In this document: one piece after another, positions 38,919-46,411 of the stretch
Position numbering within the stretch: the stretch's first letter is position 1
Layout: the number at the start of each line of letters is the position of its first letter
NCBI RefSeq assembly: GCF_029953285.1
Contig: NZ_JASAOI010000054.1
Location: forward strand, 58,102 to 122,101
Direction of reading: 5' to 3'
Origin: Yinghuangia seranimata
GTDB taxonomy: Bacteria > Actinomycetota > Actinomycetes > Streptomycetales > Streptomycetaceae
DNA length: 64,000 nt
Notes under the pieces: model-generated
Database searches by the model: none
What the model was told of the DNA's origin: nothing
What the model saw: only the letters and a program-made list of their open reading frames with translations
Made by a program: the position numbers and the translations under genes

Positions 38919-39034
38919 GACCCGCTCCGTCGCGCATGGGCCCAGACCGTCAGCCGGTAGCCACTTAGCCGACCGGACACCTTGTGCAGCGTGTACGGGC
39001 CGATGTACCCGTCTTCGTGGTCCTGCACGGTCAT
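38915..39034 (-). CDS. Tiny coupled protein, 39 aa
   Basis: A short frame beginning MTVQDHEDGYIGPYTLHKVS. Its ATG overlaps the stop of the 67-aa gene (TGATG) and its TGA overlaps the rep ATG (ATGA), so it is embedded in the coupled operon. No domain is recognised. It may be a real small protein or a translational relay that delivers ribosomes to rep. Confidence 0.5.
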   Translation of the reverse strand: MTVQDHEDGYIGPYTLHKVSGRLSGYRLTVWAHARRSGS

Positions 39035-39237
39035 CACGGCACGGCGCGCATAACGTCGGCCCACGCGACGAGTTCAGCCGGGTCGTCAGCAAGCTGCCCG
39101 CTGATCTCCCACTCGGTTTCCACGTGGTTCCAGCTCATCTGCACCGACACCAGCACGGGCAGGCCCGGGTGTGCGGCCAGGTAGTCCCCGAACCCGCCGA
39201 GGGCATCCGCCCCCGACGCCATGTCGATCCCGTTCAT
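39034..39237 (-). CDS. Small hypothetical AICE protein, 67 aa
   Basis: Begins MNGIDMASGADALGGFGDYL, with PGLPVLVSVQMSWNHVETEW and DDPAELVAWADVM, a pattern seen in small proteins between the translocase and rep genes of Streptomyces elements. The ATG overlaps the stop of the translocase remnant. No known function. Confidence 0.65.
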   Translation of the reverse strand: MNGIDMASGADALGGFGDYLAAHPGLPVLVSVQMSWNHVETEWEISGQLADDPAELVAWADVMRAVP

Positions 39238-39560
39238 GCCGCACCACCCGCAGCAACGTCGCGCACCATCGTGTCGATGTCCGCGTCCGAGACGAACGCC
39301 GCCCGTACCCGCACCGGTTCCGGGTGCGCCTCCCGCTTCACATATCCGACGCCCGCGCCGGTCTTCGGGTCGGCCGAGATCAGGTCCGCGGTCGCACCGC
39401 GGTCCCGGGCCCCGGAGGCGAGCACCATGTCCACCTGACCCGGCTCGCCCAACCGCAGCGCGATCCGGTCCGGGAACAGGTTGCGGAGGTTCATGACCTC
39501 CTTACGCGGATCCTGAAGCGCCCCAATCACGCAGAACCCGACCGACCGGCCTTGACTGGT
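39234..39560 (-). pseudogene. FtsK/SpoIIIE-type translocase (TraB-like), C-terminal fragment
   Basis: The frame reads SQGRSVGFCVIGALQDPRKE, then VMNLRNLFPDRIALRLGEPG and ends in VRVRAAFVSDADIDTMVRDV. This is the end of the hexameric dsDNA translocase that transfers AICEs as double-stranded DNA. Walker A and B regions are absent: homology begins at about 39560 and an in-frame stop lies upstream. The reading frame is cut off at a junction with the opposite-strand regulator fragment, so it is a deletion remnant. Confidence 0.82.
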
Positions 39561-40071
39561 CAGCGTCCGGCGTGAGCACGACGGCCGCTACGTCGAGGCC
39601 GACGCCATCCGCTGGACCGTCCAAGGCGAACCGACTGCCACCCGCACAGACGCCCCGCTCGCCCTCGCCGACCTGTTGCGAGTCGCGCCGGGCGAGCCGA
39701 TGTTCACGTACGACGAGGTCCACACTGCCGAGCACGGCAGGCTGCGCCAGACGCACCGCACCTACGTCCCGTTCTCCGTGATGGTCGGCACCCCATACGA
39801 GGAGACGGCCCCGCCGCCCGCGCCCGCGCTCTTCGGCGCACTCGAAGCCGCCGGCTACCAGCTGCACTGGGTCGAGCACCTCCGCACGCGGATGCCCATG
39901 CCCGACGAGGCCACCACACTCCGACTGGCCGAAGGCGTCCCGTTGTTCCAGGTACTCCGCGTGACGCTCAATCAAGACGAACGTCCGCCTGCACTAGAAG
40001 AGTTCAAGATTCCGGGGGACGACTTGGAGATGACGTATCGAACCTCGCCGCAGCAGGTTCCGCACACGTGA
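39556..40071 (+). pseudogene. GntR-family (HutC/KorSA-type) regulator, UTRA domain only
   Basis: From the stop at 39553 the frame runs REHDGRYVEADAIRW, then ADLLRVAPGEPMFTYDEVHT, RQTHRTYVPFSVMVGTPYEE and LRLAEGVPLFQVLRVTLNQDERPP, a complete UTRA effector domain. The ~70-residue N-terminal winged helix that GntR regulators need for DNA binding is missing, replaced by the translocase end. A TTG/ATG start inside could still express a UTRA-only protein. In intact elements this gene represses replication or transfer. Confidence 0.75.
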
Positions 40072-40092
40072 CGTGTGCGGTATCCGCCCTAA

Positions 40093-40108
40093 CTGTCTCT
40101 GCAGACAG
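40093..40108. promoter_or_regulatory. Inverted repeat, possible operator
   Basis: CTGTCT, a 4-nt centre CTGC, and AGACAG lie just after the GntR/UTRA remnant; GATACAGTG follows. Confidence 0.35.
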
Positions 40109-40238
40109 ATACAGTGTCGGGAGCAGAACGTAGTAGAACGTGCCAGATTTCCTGGCCCTTGTTCCACATTGTTCCAACAAAGACCGAGTCCCCTCGCGCC
40201 CGGGAAGACGATGAGGGGACCCGGCCAATCAGGTACGG

Positions 40239-40439
40239 CTAGAAGGGTCCGGGTTGCCCGGGCCCTTCTCCGTGCGTCCATCGCCACACCGCATCCGCGA
40301 CGTACACACAGCGCCAGATGGCTCGTCCTACACGAGGCGCGTACCGGCGGAAGTGATCTCTGCCAGTCCGTAACCTCCTGCGCAGCCGAGGCGCCACCGT
40401 AGGCGCACGCATCAGGTTCTCCACGTTCACTCCATTCAC
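40239..40439 (-). CDS. Possible small basic protein, 66 aa
   Basis: GTG 40439 with AGGTGG upstream opens a frame encoding a basic protein: TVAPRLRRRLRTGRDHFRRY, then VGRAIWRCVYVADAVWRW, a possible short membrane segment. It contains a TTA codon and weaker third-position bias than the host. It may be an element gene or a chance frame. Confidence 0.33.
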   Translation of the reverse strand: MNGVNVENLMRAPTVAPRLRRRLRTGRDHFRRYAPRVGRAIWRCVYVADAVWRWTHGEGPGQPGPF

Positions 40440-40636
40440 CGCCACCTAACTCACCGAATGTCGGCGAGCGAGACGGCGGCGAACGGACTGGGCCTGAAGT
40501 CCAGTTGCGGTCCGCCACGACCGACCTTACTCGGCGTCGGTCCAGGCTCTCCGGCGAACGCACAGACTTTGGGCCCGACAACGAAACGCAAAGTGAGCTC
40601 ACTCTCGCACCGTTGGTGCTTCGTTGCCGCGAGTAG

Positions 40637-40691
40637 GTAGTCAATGGCTAGTGGATGGTTAGTGGATAGCTAGTCATTGACTAGATCCCAG
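40637..40691. repeat. Tandem array of 11-bp repeats
   Basis: Five contiguous 11-nt units: GTAGTCAATGG, CTAGTGGATGG, TTAGTGGATAG, CTAGTCATTGA, CTAGATCCCAG (40637-40691). Units share NTAG and the purine/AT tail; the last is weak. The 40670-40684 segment is a perfect palindrome CTAGTCA-T-TGACTAG. One unit per helical turn suggests cooperative binding by an operator or origin protein. Confidence 0.72.
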
Positions 40692-40766
40692 GCAACACGG
40701 CCAATCGATATGTGATTTGCCTCACACGGCATCTTGCTGATACCCCAACTCACTTGTGCGGCCTGT

Positions 40767-41006
40767 CTATAGGTTCGCAGCAATCTCCGTGCACAACCCA
40801 CGCGCCAGAAGGTGCGCCAGCTGCGCCACTACATCCGTCGGCACCGCGCCGAGGTTCACGAGTCCATCCCCGTGAACGTTCACGTCGGCCTTCAGCGCGC
40901 CGAAGCCGACCGCGATCCCGGCCAGGGTCAGCATGTCCGCCAGCTCCCGCGTCGCGCGGTCAGCCTCGCTCCACCCGCGGACATACGGGGTCCCGTCGTG
41001 GAACAC
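40767..41006 (-). CDS. Hypothetical element protein, 79 aa
   Basis: GTG 41006, after GGGCGGAG, begins FHDGTPYVRGWSEADRATRE, then LADMLTLAGIAVGFGALKAD and VNVHGDGLVNLGAVP. The A-D-V-N-V-x-G-x-G-L-V-x-L-G pattern recurs in small proteins of Streptomyces elements and phages. Function unknown. Upstream in-frame sequence is atypical and is excluded. Confidence 0.58.
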   Translation of the reverse strand: MFHDGTPYVRGWSEADRATRELADMLTLAGIAVGFGALKADVNVHGDGLVNLGAVPTDVVAQLAHLLARGLCTEIAANL

Positions 41007-41192
41007 CTCCGCCCGCGGCGCGCAGGTGCTCGTTGTCGGCAGCGGTAAACAGCAACCGCGGTGGCCGGCATTGGCTTTATGTGCTGTGGGGCGGCCCGGC
41101 GGAGACCAGGACGACCGTGGATATCCGGTCTGACGCGAGCTACGGATCAAAAGCGTTCGTCGTGGCGAGGCCTCGGTCCTAGGGTCCTGACC

Positions 41193-41522
41193 ATGGACTC
41201 ACAGCCGCCTCGATCCGAGCAGCACCAGCAGCGGCGAATGGACGGCGGACCGTATCCATGTCCTTGCTGCCGGCTCATGACGTTGGAGTCGTTCGCCTGC
41301 TTCGAGATCTGCCCGGAGTGCGGGTGGGAAGACGACGGGCAGGACGACTCCAACGCGGATCAAGTCTTGGGCGGTCCGAACGGGTCGATGAGTCTGACTC
41401 AGGCGCGCGAGGAGTACGAGGCCTTCATCGCTGATGGCGTGGGCCCGGACTCGGTGAGCCGTGGTGGCGTGGGAAGTTGGTGGGCTGCGGCGAAGCGTTT
41501 CATGGACGAGCAGCCGCAATGA
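41193..41522 (+). CDS. CPCC-type cysteine-rich protein
   Basis: A 109-aa protein with PYPCPCCRLMTLESFACFEICPECGWEDDGQDDSNAD (landmark), the signature of the Cys_rich_CPCC family: CPCC and CPEC probably bind zinc, followed by an acidic D-D-x-Q-D cluster and MSLTQAREEYEAFIADG. These proteins often occur near toxin/immunity genes. No strong ribosome-binding site precedes ATG 41193. Lower GC than the host suggests transfer. Confidence 0.8.
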   Translation: MDSQPPRSEQHQQRRMDGGPYPCPCCRLMTLESFACFEICPECGWEDDGQDDSNADQVLGGPNGSMSLTQAREEYEAFIADGVGPDSVSRGGVGSWWAAAKRFMDEQPQ

Positions 41523-41562
41523 GCAGTCGCCCGCGGGGCGGGCCCCAGCAGGAGTTGTCAGC

Positions 41563-41868
41563 ATGACCAACATTGAAATTCCGGAGCACCTGATCAGCCT
41601 GAAGCTCGCGGCGGGCAGGGCCGCCGTGGCGCTGAGCGAGCATGTTCGGGCGCATGGGCCTACGCGGGGCTGGGCCGCCGAGACGATGGCCGAGGGCATC
41701 GCGCTGCAACGAGAGTGCGAACGGGCGGACTTCGCCTTCAAGCAGGCCCTTGAAGGCACAGTCTTCGCCTATCCGGAAGGTGACCGCACTGCGCGCCTGG
41801 CTCTGGCGAAAGCTGCCGCCCTGCGGGCCGAGATGGAGCGTGCCCGATGGGGGGATCCGGCGCGGTGA
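41563..41868 (+). CDS. Helical hypothetical protein, 101 aa
   Basis: AGGAG precedes ATG 41563. The product is almost all helical and charged: IEIPEHLISLKLAAGRAAVA, LSEHVRAHGPTRGWAAETMA, and LALAKAAALRAEMERARW. No family recognised. It starts 41 bp after the CPCC gene and is probably cotranscribed with it. Confidence 0.65.
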   Translation: MTNIEIPEHLISLKLAAGRAAVALSEHVRAHGPTRGWAAETMAEGIALQRECERADFAFKQALEGTVFAYPEGDRTARLALAKAAALRAEMERARWGDPAR

Positions 41869-42285
41869 AAGAGGGTCAGGGTTAGGTAGGCGTCTTGGCA
41901 GGCGGTGCGCTGGCGCAGGTCAAGAGGCCTGTTGGGGTGATCGTGCAGCTCATTGCCAAGCTCAGCGTCTGGTCTGTACGAACTCGCGGTAGGCGCCCGC
42001 ACTCCGGATCCGTGTCTTGTCTCGCCGAACCGCAGCGGGGCCCGTCTCTTCAGACAAGATGATGCGCACGGGATGCGGGACATGGCGCCGAGTGGTGCCG
42101 CAGCTCTCGCGGCGATATGCGTGGGACATCGGGGGATCTTGAACTCGCGACGGGGCAAAGAGTCTACGGCCGCCAGCGTGGCCACCGTGCAGGCTGAGGC
42201 AGCGATCAACCGTCTCGTCTCGAAGGCGCCGACTGAGCAGCGGAGGCTTGCCGACGGGCGTGAAACCAGCGTTGTCCTGGGCGGA
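41869..42285. other. Region without a convincing gene, 417 bp
   Basis: Both strands have open frames but the codon bias is poor, and no family is recognised. It may contain the promoter of the following ORF or a decayed gene. Confidence 0.4.
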
Positions 42286-42954
42286 ATGATCTCCGAGTGG
42301 GAGCAAATCCGAGGTGGAAGCGTCGAGGTCGGCAGCGTTCGGAACCGGTGCGTCCGCGTATCGGACGATGCATTGGTGATTGGTGGCACGCGCCCCATGG
42401 GGGTGAGTGTCGACCTGTGCGCGATCAGCGATCACGCGCACGCTCGAACCTTCGCGTCCGGCTACCGGGAGATGGTGATCGGCAATGAGCCTCCCGTGGC
42501 GTACTGGTGCGCCACCGTGATCGTCGAGGACGTCCTACCCGTCATGCTCGCGGTGCTGGACCGCCAGCTCACCGGGGCTGTGGGGTTGTTGGACTGGTAC
42601 CTCGATACCCCATGCACGTCCAGGTTGTGCCTACACCATCCAGACGCAGACGACATGCCCTTCTGTAGTTCACCGAGCTGTGCCGCGGCTTCACCGGACT
42701 CCCCTTGTGACTGTCTGTGCGGCGGCATCAATCACGGAATGGGCGAGGACGCGATTCGGCGCGCGCAGCCGCAGGCCCCCGATTGGTCCACAGCTCCCGC
42801 GCCCGTCTGGCAGCCGAATCCTGGCAGCGTTGAAGTCGACCGCGGAGATCGGCGTGTTGCCAGGCGGAGCCCGTTCGGAAAGCACGGTGGACGCGTTCGC
42901 CCGCCATCGTTGCCGTGGGCGTCCAGGCCGGGAGAGGCCACCGCGCCGCAATAG
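42286..42954 (+). CDS. Hypothetical protein with C-terminal Cys/His motif
   Basis: A ~222-aa frame. The middle looks protein-like (ASGYREMVIGNEPPVAYWCA, VIVEDVLPVMLAVLDRQL), and near residue 150 is CSSPSC...CDCLCGGINHG, a CxC-x-CxG-x-NHG pattern seen at the ends of several actinobacterial mobile-element proteins and possibly metal binding. The frame is open further upstream but loses coding character. Start uncertain, with poor ribosome-binding sites. Confidence 0.4.
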   Translation: MISEWEQIRGGSVEVGSVRNRCVRVSDDALVIGGTRPMGVSVDLCAISDHAHARTFASGYREMVIGNEPPVAYWCATVIVEDVLPVMLAVLDRQLTGAVGLLDWYLDTPCTSRLCLHHPDADDMPFCSSPSCAAASPDSPCDCLCGGINHGMGEDAIRRAQPQAPDWSTAPAPVWQPNPGSVEVDRGDRRVARRSPFGKHGGRVRPPSLPWASRPGEATAPQ

Positions 42955-42989
42955 TCCCGGACGGGGTCAGGTGGGCCACCCGCAGCGGT

Positions 42990-43433
42990 TCAGGCTTGGC
43001 GGGGGCCGTAGAGGTGGGCGGAGACCGTGGGCTCGTTTTCGAGCAGGTAGTCGACGGCGGTCCAGAAGTCGGCGAGGCGGGGATGGGCGCGGGCCGAGTC
43101 GCGGTCGAGTTTGAGGCCGAAGAGGGCGTCGTCCGGGTAGGTGGAGGCGGCCGGGACGAGGCTGGCGGCCGGCGCGGCTTCGCCGGGGATGGGGCCTACG
43201 CGGCAGCCGAAGGTGATGTGGTCGGTGTGGGTGTCGGTGCCCCAGGTGCCGAAGATGACGTCGATCCACACATCGTGGTCGCCGTGGTGGTAGCAGTTCG
43301 CGTAGAAGACCGCGTACGGCTCGCCGTCGTTGCGGATGAACCCCCAGACCTTGTCGATCGGGACGTTGCAGCACTCGCAGTCGTACGTGTTCGAGCCGCG
43401 GTCGGGGTCAAGGCTGAGGTTCATGCACCCCAT
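42990..43433 (-). CDS. Hypothetical protein with CxxC motif, 147 aa
   Basis: A soluble protein with SNTYDCECCNVPIDKVWGFI, YANCYHHGDHDVWIDVIFGT and a C-terminal helix PRLADFWTAVDYLLENEPTV. The Cys-x-Cys-Cys and His-rich segments may bind zinc. Good codon bias marks it as real. ATG 43433 or 43424 could start it. I do not recognise the family; its size and location fit immunity-like cargo, which is only an inference. Confidence 0.72.
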   Translation of the reverse strand: MGCMNLSLDPDRGSNTYDCECCNVPIDKVWGFIRNDGEPYAVFYANCYHHGDHDVWIDVIFGTWGTDTHTDHITFGCRVGPIPGEAAPAASLVPAASTYPDDALFGLKLDRDSARAHPRLADFWTAVDYLLENEPTVSAHLYGPRQA

Positions 43434-43627
43434 GATCGCTTTGAGGGGAAATAGCCGTACAGGCACCCCCTACGGCCCAGGCCCATGATCGATCCTGGGC
43501 CGTCTGTGGGCCGTGGAGGGTCAACCAACGGCGACCGAGGCTGACAAGCGGTGGCAGAGAATACGCAGGTCAGGGGCAGGGTAGAAGGTGGCAGCCCAGG
43601 TCGGAGGTGATCTCCGTTAACTCTCAG

Positions 43628-43774
43628 TCAACTAGAGTCGCTGGGCCCATCAACGCGCGTCATGAGCAGGCACTCAGCCCGGTTCAACTCCGCGAGGCTT
43701 CCGGGAGCGTGCGACGCGAGCCAGGTGTCTATGCGGGCCCAAGACTCGGTGACGCTGCCGAAGACCACGTCCAT
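43628..43774 (-). pseudogene. Remnant resembling the N-terminus of a SUKH/SMI1-KNR4 protein
   Basis: The short frame contains GSVTESWARIDTWLASHAPG followed by SLAELNRAE, the typical first helix of SMI1/KNR4 (SUKH) proteins, and then ends. The rest of the ~150-residue domain is absent. It lies just inside attR and looks like a truncated gene, possibly a former immunity protein. Confidence 0.4.
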
Positions 43775-43863
43775 GCCTCGGCGAGGCCCGTCGATAATCA
43801 TGCGCAGATCATCGGGGTCAGGTGCGACACGAGCCAGCGCAGGCCGGTCATGACTCCGGCGGA

Positions 43864-43884
43864 CGTGCCAGATGCGTGCCAGAC
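43864..43884. repeat. Candidate integrase arm sites, right
   Basis: CGTGCCAGAT (43864-43873) and CGTGCCAGAC (43875-43884), 11 bp apart, the same doublet as in the 3' end of int, about 110 bp from attR. Confidence 0.55.
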
Positions 43885-43991
43885 GGGGCGGTGAACCGCG
43901 GTCAACCGGGGGTTCGAACGGCGCGGGCGGACCCGGGTGCTGCGGCCTCCGGTGCAGGTCAGACGCCATACCAGCTTGATCACGCACGTGA

Positions 43992-44035
43992 TTCCCAAGC
44001 TCAGAGCGCGAGTTCGATTCTCGTCACCCGCTCCA
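43992..44035. repeat. attR core (44-bp direct repeat, right copy)
   Basis: Identical to 35737-35780; a tRNA-Gly 3' half without its 5' half, so not a functional tRNA. Confidence 0.93.
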
Positions 44036-44040
44036 TGACG

Positions 44041-44067
44041 AAGGCCCAGGTCGTAGACCTGGGCCTT
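44041..44067. terminator. Original tRNA-Gly terminator, now beyond attR
   Basis: AAGGCCCAGGTC (44041-44052) pairs perfectly with GACCTGGGCCTT (44056-44067), followed by GTTTG. It now also serves as the end of the convergent hydrolase gene at 44085. Confidence 0.8.
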
Positions 44068-44084
44068 GTTTGCTGTCTGGGGTT

Positions 44085-45755
44085 CTACTTGCAGCGGGTG
44101 CCGGTGGGGGGCAGGGTGCCGTCGGTGAGGTAGGTGTTGACGGCGTCGTCTATGCAGGTGCTCTTTTTGCCGTAGGCGGTGTGGCCTTCGCCTTCGAGGG
44201 TCAGCAGGGTTGCGTCGCCGAGTTCGGTGGTGAGGCGTTCCGAGGAGGCGTACGGGGTCGCGGGGTCGCCGGTGGTGCCTACCACGAGGATCGGGGTGTC
44301 CTGCGGGCCCTTGATCGGGTGGGGCTTCTCGGGGGTCTGGTAGGGCCAGAACTGGCAGGACCAGCCTTGGAAGTCCTCGGCGGCGGTGTCGCGGGAGAAG
44401 AGCGGGGCCTCCTTGTGGAGGCGGTCGAGGACCTGCTGGATGCGGTCCGGCGAGGGCTGGTCGCCGTGGCGGTCGGCGCAGCGGATGGCCGAGATGGCGT
44501 CCATGCTGCCGTCGTAGTGGCCCTTGTCGTCGCGTCCGTTGTAGTTGTCGGCGTAGAAGAGCAGCGCGGAGCCGTCCTTCTTGTCCATCGCGAGGCTGAA
44601 GGCCTCACGCAGCCACTTCCACCGTTCCTCGTTGCCGTAGAGCAGGCTGGTCATGCCCGTCCAGCCGAGGCCGGAGGTCAGCTTGCGGCCGTCGAAGCGG
44701 GTCGAGAGCGGCTTGGTCCGCAGGCCGTCGAGGAAGTCGACGCCGATCTCGGCGGCCTTGTCGGGGTCGCTGCCGAGCGGGCAGCCGGAGTGCGTGGTGC
44801 AGTCCTTGGCGAAGTGCTGGAAAGACTGCTCGAAGCCGACCTGCTGGTCGACGCTGTGGGCGAGCGGGTCGTCGCTCGGGTTGACGGCGCCGTCGAGGAC
44901 GAGGCGGCCGATGCGGCCCGGGAACTCCTCGGTGTAGAGCGAGCCGAGGTACGTGCCGTACGAGTAGCCGAGGTAGTTGAGCTTCTGGTCGCCCAGGACC
45001 GCGCGCAGCACGTCCATGTCCCGCGCGACGTTGCGCGTTCCGACGAACGCGAGCAGGTCGCCGGACTTCGCCTTGCACGCCTCGGCGAACTCCTTGCTGC
45101 GCGCCTCGGAGAACGCCTTGCCGGCCGCGTGGTCCTTGGGGTCGGGGCCGTCGTCGGCGTTCCGGCGGTCGCGGGTGGCGTCGGCGAGGCACTGCACGGG
45201 GGCGCTGTCGCCGGTGCCGCGCGGGTCGAACCCGATGACGTCGAAACGGTCGTGGATCACGCCGTCGAAGTCCTGGTACGCGTACTTGAGGTAGTCGACG
45301 CCGGACTGGCCGGGGCCGCCGGGGTTGGTGAGCAGTGAACCGATCCGGCTGTCCGGCTTGGCGGCGGGCTCGCGCATCACCGCGATGTCGACGGCCCGCG
45401 CCGCCGGGTTCTCATAGTCGAGCGGGACGTGGAGCTTGGCGCACTGGAAGTCGCTCTCGTCCTTCTTCTTGGTCTTCGGGTCGTCCGGGCAGGGCTGCCA
45501 GGCGAGTTGCTGGCCGTAGAAGTCCTTGAGCGCCGGGTCGTCCTGGCCCTTGGGCTTGGGCGGCGGCGGAGGAGGGGGCGGCGCCGGGGACTCCGGCGCG
45601 GGCGAAGCGGCGGCGTTCTGCACGTCGTTCGCCTTGTGTTGCTTGGAGCCGCTGGTCGTGCAGCCGGCGAGCAACGCCGACGCGACGACCGCCGCGGGTA
45701 TCGCGCGGCGAACTAGCGTGCGCCGGCGCGCTGCTGGGGAGACGGGGATTCTCAC
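44085..45755 (-). CDS. Secreted alpha/beta hydrolase lipoprotein (tripeptidyl aminopeptidase-like)
   Basis: A 556-aa exported hydrolase. The basic N-terminus, hydrophobic segment and lipobox LLAGC (Cys32) mark a lipoprotein; a Pro-rich linker follows. The catalytic domain shows the oxyanion segment TNPGGPGQSGVDYL, DPRGTGDS, the nucleophile elbow LGYSYGTYLGSLY (Ser) and, near the end, GTTGDPATPYASSERL (Asp) and GEGHTAYG (His), plus the TAP C-terminal Cys pair. It resembles the Streptomyces tripeptidyl aminopeptidase family that trims peptides outside the cell. GTG start at 45755 without a strong ribosome-binding site. Confidence 0.9.
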   Translation of the reverse strand: MRIPVSPAARRRTLVRRAIPAAVVASALLAGCTTSGSKQHKANDVQNAAASPAPESPAPPPPPPPPKPKGQDDPALKDFYGQQLAWQPCPDDPKTKKKDESDFQCAKLHVPLDYENPAARAVDIAVMREPAAKPDSRIGSLLTNPGGPGQSGVDYLKYAYQDFDGVIHDRFDVIGFDPRGTGDSAPVQCLADATRDRRNADDGPDPKDHAAGKAFSEARSKEFAEACKAKSGDLLAFVGTRNVARDMDVLRAVLGDQKLNYLGYSYGTYLGSLYTEEFPGRIGRLVLDGAVNPSDDPLAHSVDQQVGFEQSFQHFAKDCTTHSGCPLGSDPDKAAEIGVDFLDGLRTKPLSTRFDGRKLTSGLGWTGMTSLLYGNEERWKWLREAFSLAMDKKDGSALLFYADNYNGRDDKGHYDGSMDAISAIRCADRHGDQPSPDRIQQVLDRLHKEAPLFSRDTAAEDFQGWSCQFWPYQTPEKPHPIKGPQDTPILVVGTTGDPATPYASSERLTTELGDATLLTLEGEGHTAYGKKSTCIDDAVNTYLTDGTLPPTGTRCK

Positions 45756-45833
45756 GCCGCATGACTACCACACGACCCCAACATCGGGTTGGCTGTTTTT
45801 CGCGCGCGCATTCGAGCGGGTGCCGGGCAGGGG

Positions 45834-46322
45834 TCAGGCGACGGCCTTCTTGATGATGGTGGCGAGGACGGCCTCGTCGGCGGGGGTGAGCTTCGTCAGG
45901 GCGAACGCGGCGGGCCACATGGTGCCTTCGTCGAGGGTGGCCTGGTCGCTGAAGCCGAAGGTGGCGTAGCGGGCGTTGAACTTCTCGGCGCTCTGGAAGA
46001 AGCAGACGACCTTGCCGTCCTTGGCGTAGGCGGGCATGCCGTACCAGGTCTTCGGGGCGAGTTCGGGGGCGTTGTCCTTGACGAGGGCGTGGATGCGCTC
46101 GGCCATGATGCGGTCGGAGTCCTGCATCTCGGCGATCTTGGCGAGCACTTCGCGCTCGGCCTCGGCCGCCTTGTCGGCCTTCGAGGCGCGGCGCGAGGCG
46201 GCCTTGAGCTCCCGGGCGTGCTCCTTCATCGCGGCGCGTTCCTCGGGGGTGAACCCGTCGAACGCGGGGCCGGTCTTCTTCTCGGCGGCGGTCTTCTTGG
46301 CGGCCTTCGGCGCGTCGCTCAT
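45834..46322 (-). CDS. DUF1801 (YdhG-like) protein
   Basis: A 162-aa protein. After a Lys/Ala-rich N-terminus and a charged helix ([20 protein letters not shown]) comes the DUF1801 core: [50 protein letters not shown] (landmarks). The family is sometimes called iron chaperone-like by homology to frataxin-type folds, but the function is not established. AGAGGAAACACC precedes the ATG. Confidence 0.85.
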   Translation of the reverse strand: MSDAPKAAKKTAAEKKTGPAFDGFTPEERAAMKEHARELKAASRRASKADKAAEAEREVLAKIAEMQDSDRIMAERIHALVKDNAPELAPKTWYGMPAYAKDGKVVCFFQSAEKFNARYATFGFSDQATLDEGTMWPAAFALTKLTPADEAVLATIIKKAVA

Positions 46323-46411
46323 GGTGTTTCCTCTCGGGGCGTTCGGTGGCTTGACCTCGCACAATCAATGTTAGGGAGGGTCCCTCGGGGAGGGCTTCTC
46401 CAAAACTGACG

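Larger units (their letters stand above)
40072..40766. other. Probable control region of the element, mostly non-coding
   Basis: This 695-bp AT-richer stretch follows the UTRA fragment. It contains an inverted repeat CTGTCT...AGACAG (40093-40108), a doubtful minus-strand ORF (40239-40439), and the 11-bp tandem repeats at 40637-40691. No other gene is convincing. Confidence 0.5.
35737..44035. mobile_element. Integrated actinomycete element (AICE, pSAM2-like) in tRNA-Gly, deleted
   Basis: An ~8.25-kb insert is flanked by a perfect 44-bp direct repeat of the tRNA-Gly 3' half. Next to the left repeat are a tyrosine integrase, excisionase and RepSA-like replication gene in one overlapping operon. 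The FtsK/TraB translocase is only a C-terminal fragment and the GntR regulator only a UTRA fragment, so conjugative functions are lost. The right part has lower GC and small unrelated genes. Excision and replication might still be possible; self-transfer is not expected. Confidence 0.88.

Noticed and set aside
40458..40640. A 60-aa plus-strand frame in the element control region
   Set aside because: No ribosome-binding site, poor codon bias and no similarity to known families.
40637..40691. CRISPR array
   Set aside because: The units are only 11 bp and directly adjacent, with no spacers and no cas genes in the window.
42118..42170. A minus-strand T-arm-like GTTCAAG stretch suggesting a tRNA
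   Set aside because: The flanking stems do not pair and no acceptor or anticodon arm can be drawn.
41962..42441. A 159-aa minus-strand frame in the element
   Set aside because: No coding bias, no ribosome-binding site and no recognised domain; it conflicts with the slightly better plus-strand frame.
43992..44035. A second tRNA-Gly
   Set aside because: Only the 3' half is present; it is the attR copy left by integration.
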